Source: Firm-13 sp037143795
GTDB lineage: Bacteria > Bacillota > Clostridia > Saccharofermentanales > Saccharofermentanaceae
Assembly: GCA_037143795.1 (NCBI GenBank)
Contig: JBAWXZ010000002.1
Coordinates: forward strand, 186,001 to 250,000
Reading direction: 5' to 3'
Length of the DNA: 64,000 nucleotides
Every line of letters begins with the position of its first letter. Within the stretch, counting starts at the first letter, position 1. Under the pieces are notes generated by a model, which did not search any database, was not told where the DNA came from, and saw only the letters and a list, made by a program, of their open reading frames with translations. A program made the position numbers and the translations under genes. Positions 14,878 through 24,110 of the stretch are shown here, piece after piece.

Positions 14878-17448
14878 ATGAAAAAATGGATTGGCAAGAT
14901 TATCCTGGGTCTCCGGGAAGCACTGACTCCTTTCTGGAAAACACCATGGAGAATCGCAGTCCTGGTTTTTCTTCTGGCAGCATGGATTGTTGTAGGGTTT
15001 ATTGCATATGATACGACTATTAATCCAAGATATACCGCAGAAAGTATGGGGATTACCAATGATGCCCCTGTCGGCGAACTAACCAAAGACGTCACGCTCA
15101 CGCAGACTTTCCAGGCCGGCAAGGACATTGACGGTGTGTCGATACTTTTTGCGAACTACGGCCGCACGATAACCAGTCATTACCATGTTGTCATAGATGA
15201 TACTTCCAACAACATCCGCGTTTTTGACAAGATAATAAGCGCCGGGGATTTTAAGGACAACAGCTATTACAATTTCGCATTCAACGGCGCTGAGCTTGTC
15301 GATGATGATGCACAGTACCTTATTACAATCACATCCCCCGATGCGCCGGCAGGCAATTCGTTAACTATCTGGTCATCGGGTACCGACGAGTTTAAAGGCG
15401 GCGTACTAACAGTGAACGGGAAGAGCCAGCCGGGCGACATCGTCTTTACGACGACGACCGTTGATCCCACGTACAGTGCATACGGCCTTCTTGCCAACAG
15501 GCTGATGCTCCTGTCGATATTCTTTGTATTCCTGATGCTGCACGTCATTTTTGATGTTTCAAAAATGTACGACTGGATATTCCGGCGCCGGTTATGGCTT
15601 GCCCTGGCACTGATATTTTTTATGGTGATCAACCAGTACAGTTTTTCCTCAATAACCATGTACGACAGCATTATTCAGCCCAATCAGGGCTCGGAATATG
15701 TCGAACCGATTTTCGGTGCGACCCGGGCGATTCGAAGCGACGAGTGGCTTGTCGGTACGCCGATGAAGCTGTCGGCGCAGTTTACCAATTACGGGGAATA
15801 CAACACCATACTGCGGGCAGAGAAGACGACGAACCTGTCAACGAGCGGACTGTATCTCAGTTATTCCGCACTGGCACGGCCCCTTGACTGGGGGTATTTC
15901 CTGTTCGGCGCAGCCTATGGGCTCTCGATGAGCTGGTCTGCTTTCCTGGTGATAACCTTGCTGGTATCTTTTGAGCTATGCCTGATTATGTCAAAGCAAA
16001 AACGACTGATAGCCCTGTTGGGCGGGGTGCTCATCGCTTTTTCGAGTTATTTCCTCTGGTGGTCGTTTGTATCATGGATTATGACAGGACAGGCGGCCCT
16101 GGTCCTGGTTTATTACTTTATCCACGCCAAAAACAAATGGACCCGGGCGATAAGCGGTATCGGGACAGCGATTTTCGGGGCGTACTTCATTACAGCACTC
16201 TATCCTGCGTGGCAGGTTCCGGCAGGATACCTGTATCTGGGAATACTTGTCTGGATGCTGTACACAGACCGCAAAATAATAAAGAAATTCGACAAGCTGG
16301 ATTGGACACTTCTTGTGCTAACTTTGGCTTTCCTCGGATCGATTGTAATTTCGTATTTTATGGATACTCTTGCTTATATGAACTCCATACTGAGCACCGT
16401 ATATCCCGGCAACCGTGTGTCATACGGCGGATTCTCGGTTAATAAGCTGTTCTACTACCTGCAGAGCCTTCTTTACCCGGTCAAGGATATCGGCAACCCC
16501 TGCGAACCGGCCGGATTCCTGAGCTTTTACCCGATTCCGACGATTCTGATAATATACATGCTGATTAAGAAAAAGGGCAGGGACCTCCTGAGTATGATAC
16601 TGCTGGGCGTGTCGCTTCTTCTGACAGTGTACTGTGTCGTCGAACTGCCTCCGATACTGGCGAAAGTTCTGCTTCTGACCTACTCCATGCCGAGCCGCCT
16701 GATTGATATTGTGGGATTCATGCAGATTTATCTTCTGGTAGTTGCACTGTCGCGGTTTGACGGCATCAAAAAAATGAAGCCTGTCTATGGCTGGATTGCC
16801 GCGGTTGTGTCGATGGAAGCCGCCGTGTATTTCTGCTACTCGGCCTATCCCTCGTATTTGTCGCTCAAGGAACTGTTCATTATTGCCAATGTATTCGCCG
16901 TCGTGTGCTTCCTTCTTTTGACGGATATCCGCCCGAAGGTGCAGAATGCACTGCTGATCGGAATTATATGTGTAACCATTATTTCCGGGCTCCTGGTGAA
17001 TCCGATCGTTAAGGGACTCGATGTCATTTACTCCAAACCGATTGCCGGTGAGATTGAGACCCTGGTCAAAAAGGATCCGGGCGCCAAATGGATTACCCTC
17101 GATAATATTGTGGATTCAGGCTACCTGGTAGCCTGCGGTGCACCGACAATCAACTCGGTGAACAATATTCCGAATTACGCGCTCTGGAAAATACTGGATC
17201 CGCAGGGCAAGTTCAACAATTCATATAATCGCTATGCCCACATGATCATTAAACTGACGGCAGATCCGACAACGGTCACACTGGATTCAGCGGATATGAT
17301 TACCTTGAGCCTCTCCTATAAGGACATGGATAAGATCAAAGTCAAATATGTTTTCAGCAGAAATCCGCTTGCGGATAATGCTTCTGTTGATTTTGAGGAA
17401 GAGTACGCCGATTCCGGTTACTATATCTATTCGGCGGTTTATAGCTAA
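14878..17448 (+). CDS. Large polytopic membrane protein with beta-rich ectodomain (possible GT-C enzyme)
   Basis: The 856-residue protein starts with a membrane helix (about 25-45), then an extracellular domain (about 55-200) with VTLTQTFQAG, QYLITITSP and GGVLTVNGKSQPGDIVF, then about twelve membrane helices and a soluble C-terminal tail of some 140 residues. The ectodomain shares order and spacing of these motifs with the preceding DUF2142 protein (VTQTFTARG, QYKITITT, NGSLSVNGQKNGGDLHF). The shape fits GT-C or YfhO-like membrane proteins that modify surface polymers. GAGGAG lies eight bases before the ATG. I do not recognise a precise family, so the function is inferred from context only. 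Confidence 0.6.
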   Translation: MKKWIGKIILGLREALTPFWKTPWRIAVLVFLLAAWIVVGFIAYDTTINPRYTAESMGITNDAPVGELTKDVTLTQTFQAGKDIDGVSILFANYGRTITSHYHVVIDDTSNNIRVFDKIISAGDFKDNSYYNFAFNGAELVDDDAQYLITITSPDAPAGNSLTIWSSGTDEFKGGVLTVNGKSQPGDIVFTTTTVDPTYSAYGLLANRLMLLSIFFVFLMLHVIFDVSKMYDWIFRRRLWLALALIFFMVINQYSFSSITMYDSIIQPNQGSEYVEPIFGATRAIRSDEWLVGTPMKLSAQFTNYGEYNTILRAEKTTNLSTSGLYLSYSALARPLDWGYFLFGAAYGLSMSWSAFLVITLLVSFELCLIMSKQKRLIALLGGVLIAFSSYFLWWSFVSWIMTGQAALVLVYYFIHAKNKWTRAISGIGTAIFGAYFITALYPAWQVPAGYLYLGILVWMLYTDRKIIKKFDKLDWTLLVLTLAFLGSIVISYFMDTLAYMNSILSTVYPGNRVSYGGFSVNKLFYYLQSLLYPVKDIGNPCEPAGFLSFYPIPTILIIYMLIKKKGRDLLSMILLGVSLLLTVYCVVELPPILAKVLLLTYSMPSRLIDIVGFMQIYLLVVALSRFDGIKKMKPVYGWIAAVVSMEAAVYFCYSAYPSYLSLKELFIIANVFAVVCFLLLTDIRPKVQNALLIGIICVTIISGLLVNPIVKGLDVIYSKPIAGEIETLVKKDPGAKWITLDNIVDSGYLVACGAPTINSVNNIPNYALWKILDPQGKFNNSYNRYAHMIIKLTADPTTVTLDSADMITLSLSYKDMDKIKVKYVFSRNPLADNASVDFEEEYADSGYYIYSAVYS

Positions 17449-17511
17449 TAGCCTGATTGAAAAATCGAGATATTAAGCAATGAATCAATAGCGGCGCCGG
17501 GCGGCTGTGAA

Positions 17512-17540
17512 GTAACAAACGGCGGAATTTCTGCTATAAT
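17512..17540 (+). promoter_or_regulatory. Extended -10 promoter ahead of the rml operon
   Basis: GTAACA at 17512-17517 and TATAAT at 17535-17540 are 17 bp apart, and TGC precedes the -10 box (extended -10). It lies 73 bp upstream of rmlA and within the 165-bp gap after the membrane protein gene. Confidence 0.65.
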
Positions 17541-17613
17541 GTGCGGGTATGACTTTCCTACATAGTATAGTATTTAAACAGGATTTTATTGTATTGCAGC
17601 GGGAGGACTTTTC

Positions 17614-18498
17614 ATGAAGGGTATTATTCTTGCCGGAGGTGCCGGCACCAGACTTTATCCGTTAACTATGGTCACAAGTAAGCAGTTACTGCCGGTTTAT
17701 GACAAACCAATGATTTATTACCCCCTGTCGACACTCATGCTGGCGGGAATCAAGGACATTCTTATAATTTCCACACCGGAAGATACCCCCCGGTTTGAGT
17801 CACTCTTAGGTGACGGCAACCAATTCGGCATCAGTCTTCAATATGCCGTCCAGCCTTCGCCTGACGGACTCGCCCAGGCTTTTATCATCGGTGCGGATTT
17901 TATCGGAAGCGATGACGTTGCGATGGTACTCGGCGATAATATTTTCTACGGCAACGGATTCTCAAAGCTTCTTATGGATGCGGCAGCGAACAAGGGCCGT
18001 GCGACGGTTTTCGGTTACTATGTGGATGACCCTGAGCGGTTTGGCGTCGTCGAATTTGACGCAGCCGGCAAGGTGCTGTCCGTAGAAGAGAAGCCGAAGG
18101 AACCCAAATCCAATTATGCAATCACAGGCCTCTATTTTTATGACAACAGCGTTATCGAAGTAGCGCGCAACCTGAAGCCGAGCGCAAGGGGCGAGCTTGA
18201 AATCACCGACCTGAACCGCATCTACCTCGAGAAGGGAACGCTTGATGTCAAGCTGATGGGCCGCGGATATGCATGGCTCGATACAGGGACGATGGACAGC
18301 CTTCTCGAAGCGGCGGACTTTATCTGCATGCTTGAAAAGCGACAGGGCATCAAGATATCCGCCCCCGAGGAGATCTCTTTCCGCAAGGGCTGGATCACCA
18401 AGGAAAAACTTCTCGAATCAGCAGCAAAATACGGCAAATCCCCCTACGGAAGCCACCTTCGCAAGGTAGCCGGGAATGTCATCCGCGAATTGCAATAA
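17614..18498 (+). CDS. rmlA: Glucose-1-phosphate thymidylyltransferase
   Basis: The 294-residue enzyme makes dTDP-glucose from dTTP and glucose-1-phosphate, the first step to dTDP-L-rhamnose. The nucleotide-binding motif GGAGTRLYPLT is at residues 8-18, followed by SKQLLPVYDKPMIYYPLS, and VLGDNIFYG holds a conserved metal-binding aspartate. Length is usual for RmlA (about 290). GGGAGGA lies just before the ATG. rmlC, rmlB and rmlD follow with short gaps, so the four form the start of an operon that runs on through the exporter genes. The dTDP-4-keto-6-deoxyglucose made by this pathway may also feed the VioA-like aminotransferase at 50.2 kb. Confidence 0.97.
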   Translation: MKGIILAGGAGTRLYPLTMVTSKQLLPVYDKPMIYYPLSTLMLAGIKDILIISTPEDTPRFESLLGDGNQFGISLQYAVQPSPDGLAQAFIIGADFIGSDDVAMVLGDNIFYGNGFSKLLMDAAANKGRATVFGYYVDDPERFGVVEFDAAGKVLSVEEKPKEPKSNYAITGLYFYDNSVIEVARNLKPSARGELEITDLNRIYLEKGTLDVKLMGRGYAWLDTGTMDSLLEAADFICMLEKRQGIKISAPEEISFRKGWITKEKLLESAAKYGKSPYGSHLRKVAGNVIRELQ

Positions 18499-18551
18499 TC
18501 AGGCATTTGGTGTATCATCTGTTGGATTATTATCAGGTTAGGAGCTAAAGA

Positions 18552-19109
18552 ATGCAGAAAATCGAGACCAAATTACCCGATGTATTTATCATTGAACCGC
18601 AGGTCCTCGGCGACCATCGCGGATGGTTTGCAGAGACATATTCTGCTGCCAAATTCAGTGAAATGGGTATCAACACCATTTTTGTACAGGATAATCAGTC
18701 CTTTTCAGCTCAGAAGGGAACCCTTCGCGGGCTTCATTTTCAGAATAATCCGATGGCGCAGACTAAGCTTGTCCGGTGCACCAGAGGCAGTATACTCGAC
18801 GTTGCCGTCGATATCCGCAAAGGTTCTCCGCATTACGGACAGTGGGTCAGCGTCGAATTGACGGCGGAGAATTTCCGTCAGCTTTACATTCCGCAGGGCT
18901 TTGCGCATGCGTTCCTGACACTGACGGACGATGTGGAAGTGCAGTACAAGGTCGACGCCTACTATTCCAAAGAATGCGACCGCGGTATCCGTTACAATGA
19001 TCCCGACATCGGCGTGGACTGGGGCGATATAGCTCCCGTTCTTTCCGACAAGGACAAGACTTCACCGATGCTCAGGGACGCAGACTTCAATTTCGTATAC
19101 AATGGCTGA
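18552..19109 (+). CDS. rmlC: dTDP-4-dehydrorhamnose 3,5-epimerase
   Basis: The 185-residue cupin-fold epimerase is of normal length. The conserved signature RGLHFQNNPMAQTKLVRC is at about residues 59-76 with the catalytic histidine in RGLHFQ, and FAHAFLTLTDD plus the tyrosines around YKVDAYYSKE form the rest of the active site. It converts dTDP-4-keto-6-deoxyglucose to dTDP-4-keto-L-rhamnose. It lies between rmlA and rmlB with AGGAG before the start. Confidence 0.96.
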   Translation: MQKIETKLPDVFIIEPQVLGDHRGWFAETYSAAKFSEMGINTIFVQDNQSFSAQKGTLRGLHFQNNPMAQTKLVRCTRGSILDVAVDIRKGSPHYGQWVSVELTAENFRQLYIPQGFAHAFLTLTDDVEVQYKVDAYYSKECDRGIRYNDPDIGVDWGDIAPVLSDKDKTSPMLRDADFNFVYNG

Positions 19110-19174
19110 CCCAGGGGACCAGGGCACGCTTTTCTAAGGTGTGCACACAACATAGAAAATGCATGGAGGCTACA

Positions 19175-20194
19175 ATGAATATTCTTGTAACAGGCGGAGC
19201 CGGATTTATCGGAGCAAATTTTGTATATTACGAGCTTAAGAAGCATCCGGAAGACAGGATTGTCTGCCTGGACGCACTTACCTATGCGGGTAACCTCGAG
19301 ACACTTGAGGAAGCACTGAAGCATGATAACTTCCGCTTCGTTAAGGCGGATATCTCGGACCGTGAAGCTGTTTTTAAGCTTTTTGAAGAAGAGAAATTCG
19401 ATATTGTCGTCAATTTCGCGGCAGAGTCCCATGTGGACCGTTCGATTGAGAACCCCGAATTGTTCCTCAAAACAAATATCATGGGCACGCAGGTTCTTCT
19501 TGATGCAAGCCGTGCCTTTAAAGTAGGCCGTTATCATCAGGTCTCAACCGACGAAGTATACGGCGACCTGCCCCTTGACCGTACCGACCTGTTCTTTACC
19601 GAGGAGACTCCGATCCATACGTCTTCCCCGTATTCAGCGTCCAAAGCATCCGCGGATCTTCTGGTTCTTGCCTATTTCAGGACTTTCGGACTGCCTGTTA
19701 CGATTTCACGCTGCTCCAATAATTACGGGCCGTATCATTTCCCCGAGAAGCTCATTCCGCTGATGATATCAAGGGCACTTGCAGACCAGCCCCTTCCGGT
19801 TTACGGGAAGGGCGAGAATATCCGCGACTGGCTTTATGTCGAGGATCACTGCTCGGCGATCGACCTGATTATGCGCGGCGGCCGTGTCGGCGAAGTATAC
19901 AATGTCGGCGGGCATAACGAGAGAACCAATATAGATGTAGTCAAAACTATCCTCAGGCAGCTTGGCAAACCGGAGTCCCTCATCGCTTATGTTACCGATC
20001 GTCCGGGTCATGACAGAAGATATGCGATTGACCCGACCAAGATCACAAGTGAGCTTGGCTGGACACCGGAAACGTATTTCGATGACGGCATCAAAAAGAC
20101 GGTCGAGTGGTATCTTGATAACAGAAAATGGTGGGAAAACATATTGAGCGGAGATTACCAGAATTACTTTGCCCGTATGTACGACAACAGATAA
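19175..20194 (+). CDS. rmlB: dTDP-glucose 4,6-dehydratase
   Basis: The 339-residue SDR enzyme has the NAD-binding motif GGAGFIGANF near the N-terminus, STDEVYGDL around residue 122, and the catalytic YSASK motif near residue 152. It forms dTDP-4-keto-6-deoxy-D-glucose. ATG 19175 is preferred to the upstream GTG at 19139 because GGAGG lies at 19165-19169 and the protein then starts with the usual MNILVTGG. rmlD begins 16 bp after its stop. Confidence 0.97.
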   Translation: MNILVTGGAGFIGANFVYYELKKHPEDRIVCLDALTYAGNLETLEEALKHDNFRFVKADISDREAVFKLFEEEKFDIVVNFAAESHVDRSIENPELFLKTNIMGTQVLLDASRAFKVGRYHQVSTDEVYGDLPLDRTDLFFTEETPIHTSSPYSASKASADLLVLAYFRTFGLPVTISRCSNNYGPYHFPEKLIPLMISRALADQPLPVYGKGENIRDWLYVEDHCSAIDLIMRGGRVGEVYNVGGHNERTNIDVVKTILRQLGKPESLIAYVTDRPGHDRRYAIDPTKITSELGWTPETYFDDGIKKTVEWYLDNRKWWENILSGDYQNYFARMYDNR

Positions 20195-20210
20195 ATATAG
20201 GAGTACTAAT

Positions 20211-21053
20211 ATGAAAATACTTGTTACCGGTGTTAACGGCCAATTGGGACATGATGTGATTGAAGTTCTTACTGCAAGGGGCATTACCTGTAAAGGCGTT
20301 GATATTGCAGATTTTGATCTGACAAACCAGGAAGCAGTCAGCACATATATACGTGATTATGCGCCGACAGCCGTCATTCACTGTGCTGCTTTTACCGCAG
20401 TGGACAGGTCCGAAGACGACAAGGAATTGTGCTTTGCGGTCAATGTCACGGGCACGGAGAACATTGCAAGGATCTGCAGGGAGATTCAGGCAAAAATGGT
20501 TTATATCAGTACGGATTATGTGTTTGACGGCAAGGGCGATCAGCCTTTTGAGACGGACGCACCCAAAGACCCCCAGGGGCATTACGGCAGGACCAAGTCC
20601 CTCGGTGAGGACAAAGTGCGTGAATACCTGTCCGAATACTTTATCGTAAGGACGGCTTGGGTCTTCGGCATCAACGGCAACAATTTTGTAAAGACCATGA
20701 TCCGTCTCGGCAAAGAGCGTGATGAACTGAACGTCGTTGCGGACCAGTTCGGCTCGCCGACCTTCTCGGCGGACCTTGCAGTACTGCTTTGCGATATGAT
20801 TGTTACCAGCCGCTACGGGATTTACCATGCAACCAACGAAGGATTCTGTTCCTGGTATGATTTTGCCTCGGCGATCATGAAGGAAGCCGGACTTTCGGCC
20901 AAAGTACTTCCGGTAACGAGCGAACAGTACCCGTCCAAGGCCGTTCGTCCGAAGAACTCCCGTCTCTCCAAGAAGAGCCTCGATGACGCGGGCTTCAACC
21001 GTCTGCCCACCTGGCAGGATGCACTGAAAAGATATGTCGCACAGCTGCACTGA
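20211..21053 (+). CDS. rmlD: dTDP-4-dehydrorhamnose reductase
   Basis: The 280-residue NAD(P)H-dependent reductase completes dTDP-L-rhamnose. It shows GVNGQLGHDV at the N-terminus, ISTDYVFDGKGDQPF and the catalytic tyrosine and lysine in YGRTKSLGE. ATG 20211 is chosen because TAGGAGT stands just upstream; the 14 extra residues of the longer frame have no homologous character. The end of the gene overlaps the start of the next by 20 bp, a sign of translational coupling. Confidence 0.96.
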   Translation: MKILVTGVNGQLGHDVIEVLTARGITCKGVDIADFDLTNQEAVSTYIRDYAPTAVIHCAAFTAVDRSEDDKELCFAVNVTGTENIARICREIQAKMVYISTDYVFDGKGDQPFETDAPKDPQGHYGRTKSLGEDKVREYLSEYFIVRTAWVFGINGNNFVKTMIRLGKERDELNVVADQFGSPTFSADLAVLLCDMIVTSRYGIYHATNEGFCSWYDFASAIMKEAGLSAKVLPVTSEQYPSKAVRPKNSRLSKKSLDDAGFNRLPTWQDALKRYVAQLH

Positions 21054-21921
21054 TCCCAACAGCAGTAATCCTGATCAGGCCGGTATTCCGGGAACCCCTT
21101 CCATCGGGGTTGTCGTGGTTATTTATAATAAAAATTGCCTGGAATCCGTATCCTTCAGCAAAATTATGGCAGACAGGGCGGCCCGGGTCATTCTGGTTGA
21201 TAACAGTACGGACCCGGACATGCAGTCGGGCAACAGCAAAGAATGTCTTCGACTGGGATGTGAATACTGTTCCATGGGCGGCAACAAAGGACTTGCGGCA
21301 GCATACAATGCAGCTGCAGGCAGGATAGGAAGCCGGATTGACTATCTGATGATTCTCGATGATGATACAGTCATTCCGCAGGATGTTATCTCCGTACTGC
21401 AGCAGTCAATTGCAATGCATCCGTCCGCTTCCGTATTTGTTCCGTATGTTTTTGATCAGGCGGCCCTGTTGTCTCCAAGCAGACGATGGAGCAGCCTGTT
21501 TTTTAGGCTCAAAAAGCGTCCTGAGGCCTTTACACGCATGATGTCCGCAATAAATTCAGGTCTTGTTATACGACTTGATCCTGAAAACAGGGCAAAACCG
21601 CTTTTCGATGATAAAATGTTTCTAGACTGCATTGATCATGACTTCATCCTGAGAAGAATCCGGCAGGGAGATTCCATAGAGCTCTATCCGGCCGAGTTTC
21701 GCCAGAACTTTTTTGACAGGGCCGCACAGAAGCAGGCCGCGCTGATCCGGTTCGGGATTTTTGCCGGGGACTATCTGTATTTCTGCCGGGACTGCTCGCT
21801 CAGCATGGTGATTGCCCATATGTATCTTATTTACAGGATGACCCGGCTCAACATACGGTTCAGGACAACGGACTTTGGCAGCGCGCTGAAAAGCTCGAAA
21901 ACAATTCACGGCAAGGCTTAA
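21034..21921 (+). CDS. Family 2 glycosyltransferase, probably a rhamnosyltransferase
   Basis: The 295-residue GT-A enzyme begins GVVVVIYNKNCLES and carries LMILDDDTVIP, whose DDD is the metal- and nucleotide-binding motif of GT2 enzymes, then NSGLVIR and a DCIDHDFILRR acceptor-loop motif similar to RfbF/RgpA-group rhamnosyltransferases. It overlaps rmlD by 20 bp and is followed after 9 bp by the exporter permease. The direct coupling to the dTDP-rhamnose pathway suggests rhamnose as donor sugar, which is an inference. Confidence 0.8.
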   Translation: MSHSCTDPNSSNPDQAGIPGTPSIGVVVVIYNKNCLESVSFSKIMADRAARVILVDNSTDPDMQSGNSKECLRLGCEYCSMGGNKGLAAAYNAAAGRIGSRIDYLMILDDDTVIPQDVISVLQQSIAMHPSASVFVPYVFDQAALLSPSRRWSSLFFRLKKRPEAFTRMMSAINSGLVIRLDPENRAKPLFDDKMFLDCIDHDFILRRIRQGDSIELYPAEFRQNFFDRAAQKQAALIRFGIFAGDYLYFCRDCSLSMVIAHMYLIYRMTRLNIRFRTTDFGSALKSSKTIHGKA

Positions 21922-21930
21922 GGAGTAACA

Positions 21931-22776
21931 ATGTTTGCAAAAATCAACATTTTCTTTGATTTTCTGAAGTCCATCCTGCAGTCAAGAATAATGATTGTAT
22001 CGATGGTCAAAAATGACTTTAAAGTCAAATATGCGTCATCGGCACTGGGTATTACGTGGGCCTTTATTCAGCCGCTGGTCCAGATGCTTGTTATTATATT
22101 TGTATTTACCGTAGGGCTCAAAGCAGGGCCGACACCGACCGGCATAGCCTTTGCCCCGTGGCTGGTCTGCGGACTTGTCCCGTGGAACTTTTTTGCCGAT
22201 GCCGTCACGAACGGGACCAACAGTCTGGTCGAATACAGCTACCTGGTTAAGAAGGTGGTTTTCCGCACATCGATACTCCCTGTCGTCAAAACCCTTTCGT
22301 CCCTTATAGTACATATTGTGTTTATAGGGATTCTTTTTGCGACAACACTTTGTTTCAGAATAACGCCGACACTGTACACACTTCAGGTGCTTTTTTATCT
22401 GCCCTGCATTATCTTTCTGATATTCGGGCTGAACTGGCTATGCGCCGCTCTCGGCGTGTTCTTTAAGGATATTGCGCAGCTGATCAACGTATTCCTGCAG
22501 CTCTTTGTCTGGCTCACTCCGATCATGTGGGATAAGTCGAAGATCGCTGATAAATTCTTCCAGGTCGGTCCCCTGAACATATCACTCCTGAAGGTTTTCA
22601 AACTCAATCCCATATTCTATATTGTTGACGGATACCGTGACGCATTCACAGGATCGGTATGGTTCTGGGAAAAGCCATTCTGGACGACCTATTTCCTGTG
22701 TTTTTCCGCACTGACTTTTGTCCTTGGCGCGACGATCTTTCATAAACTGCGGCCGCATTTTTCGGATGTACTGTAA
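21931..22776 (+). CDS. wzm: Polysaccharide ABC transporter permease
   Basis: The 281-residue membrane protein has about six hydrophobic helices and the ABC-2 polysaccharide-export pattern: an amphipathic N-terminus, KVKYASSALGITWAFIQPL, and PWNFFADAVTNGTNSLVEY. It pairs with the ATPase encoded next to form the exporter that carries a finished undecaprenyl-linked polysaccharide across the membrane. In streptococci the comparable protein is RgpC. GGAG precedes the start. Confidence 0.92.
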   Translation: MFAKINIFFDFLKSILQSRIMIVSMVKNDFKVKYASSALGITWAFIQPLVQMLVIIFVFTVGLKAGPTPTGIAFAPWLVCGLVPWNFFADAVTNGTNSLVEYSYLVKKVVFRTSILPVVKTLSSLIVHIVFIGILFATTLCFRITPTLYTLQVLFYLPCIIFLIFGLNWLCAALGVFFKDIAQLINVFLQLFVWLTPIMWDKSKIADKFFQVGPLNISLLKVFKLNPIFYIVDGYRDAFTGSVWFWEKPFWTTYFLCFSALTFVLGATIFHKLRPHFSDVL

Positions 22777-22801
22777 TCCGGATTTACTATAAGGAGAAGC
22801 A

Positions 22802-24088
22802 ATGAAACCAAGTATTGTTGTAACGGATTTGTCTAAGGTATACCACCTGTACAACTCACCCCAGGATCGCCTTCTGGAGACGCTGAAGCTTACCAGAAAG
22901 AACCTGCACCGTGATTTCTATGCGCTGAACAACGTATCCTTTTCAGTGTATCCGGGAGAGACCGTAGGCATTATCGGCAAAAACGGAGCGGGCAAATCAA
23001 CGCTTCTGAAGATTATAACCGGCGTTCTTTCGCCCACCAGCGGTTCGGTGGAGATCACCGGCAAGATTTCAGCGCTTCTTGAGCTCGGTGCCGGATTCAA
23101 TCCGGAATATACCGGCCTGGAAAATGTATATCTCAACGGTACGATCATGGGTTATTCGCGGGCGCAGATGAACGACCGCATGCAGAAGATCCTGGATTTT
23201 GCCGATATCGGCGAATTCATCAATCAGCCGGTCAAATCCTACTCAAGCGGCATGTTCATGCGGCTTGCCTTTTCCGTCGCCATTAACGTCGACCCGGAAA
23301 TCCTCATCGTCGATGAGGCGCTCTCCGTCGGAGACGTGCTTTTCCAGGCAAAATGTTTCAAGAAGATACAGGAATTCAGGACGGCCGGGAAGACGATTCT
23401 TTTTGTCAGCCATTCCCTGAGCACAATCATCCAGTACTGCGACCGCTGCATTGTTTTAAATGACGGCGAAAAAATATCCGAAGGGGACTCAGCCCCGATG
23501 GTTGATCTTTTCAAACAGATCCTTGCAGCGCCGAAAGGTGAAAAGGCGGACCTCACAAAGCTTGCCGGCCACTACAGCCAGGAATCCCCCGAGGATGATG
23601 AAGACACCGAGATGAAAGAAAAAATGGATATCAATCCGGGGTTCCAGGAATACGGCAACCATGAAATCGAGATTGTGGACTATGGAATCATTGATGCTTT
23701 CGGGCATTCATCCAATATCGTCGATTCGGAGAAGCCGTTTCAGATCTTCGTGCGGATCAGGGCGAACATGGAGAAATCCGATCCGATCATAGCCTTCACC
23801 TTCAAGGACGTCCACGGCACGGAAATTACCGGGACCAATACGATGTTCTGCCACGCGGACACGGGGCACCTTATGCCGGGGGACACCCTCGAAGTGACAT
23901 TCACACAGCGCCTGCCGCTGCCGGGAGACGGATATATCCTCAACCTCGGCTGCACCGGCTATGAAGACGGCGAGTTTATCGTATATCACAGACTGTACGA
24001 CCTTGCCCTCGTACAGACCATCAATGAGAAGAATACCGTCGGGTATTTTGACCCGGAATCCAATGTTACCCTCCGCAGGAACGGATAA
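22802..24088 (+). CDS. wzt: Polysaccharide ABC transporter ATP-binding protein with C-terminal glycan-binding domain
   Basis: The 428-residue protein has a nucleotide-binding domain (1-245) with Walker A GKNGAGKST, signature YSSGMFMRLAFS, Walker B ILIVDEALSVGD and the SHS switch histidine. After a charged linker (about 245-280) there is a Wzt_C-like beta domain (about 285-428) with IEIVDYGIIDAFG. In E. coli O8/O9a the equivalent domain reads the chemically capped end of the chain before export. Finding the extra domain together with a methyltransferase and a kinase-like protein downstream supports cap-dependent export here. Confidence 0.93.
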   Translation: MKPSIVVTDLSKVYHLYNSPQDRLLETLKLTRKNLHRDFYALNNVSFSVYPGETVGIIGKNGAGKSTLLKIITGVLSPTSGSVEITGKISALLELGAGFNPEYTGLENVYLNGTIMGYSRAQMNDRMQKILDFADIGEFINQPVKSYSSGMFMRLAFSVAINVDPEILIVDEALSVGDVLFQAKCFKKIQEFRTAGKTILFVSHSLSTIIQYCDRCIVLNDGEKISEGDSAPMVDLFKQILAAPKGEKADLTKLAGHYSQESPEDDEDTEMKEKMDINPGFQEYGNHEIEIVDYGIIDAFGHSSNIVDSEKPFQIFVRIRANMEKSDPIIAFTFKDVHGTEITGTNTMFCHADTGHLMPGDTLEVTFTQRLPLPGDGYILNLGCTGYEDGEFIVYHRLYDLALVQTINEKNTVGYFDPESNVTLRRNG

Positions 24089-24110
24089 CCAATTGCAGAA
24101 AGGAAGAAAA

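Noticed and set aside
20091..21059. 322-codon open frame on the minus strand over rmlD
   Set aside because: It is a shadow of rmlD and the end of rmlB; the plus-strand genes are certain.
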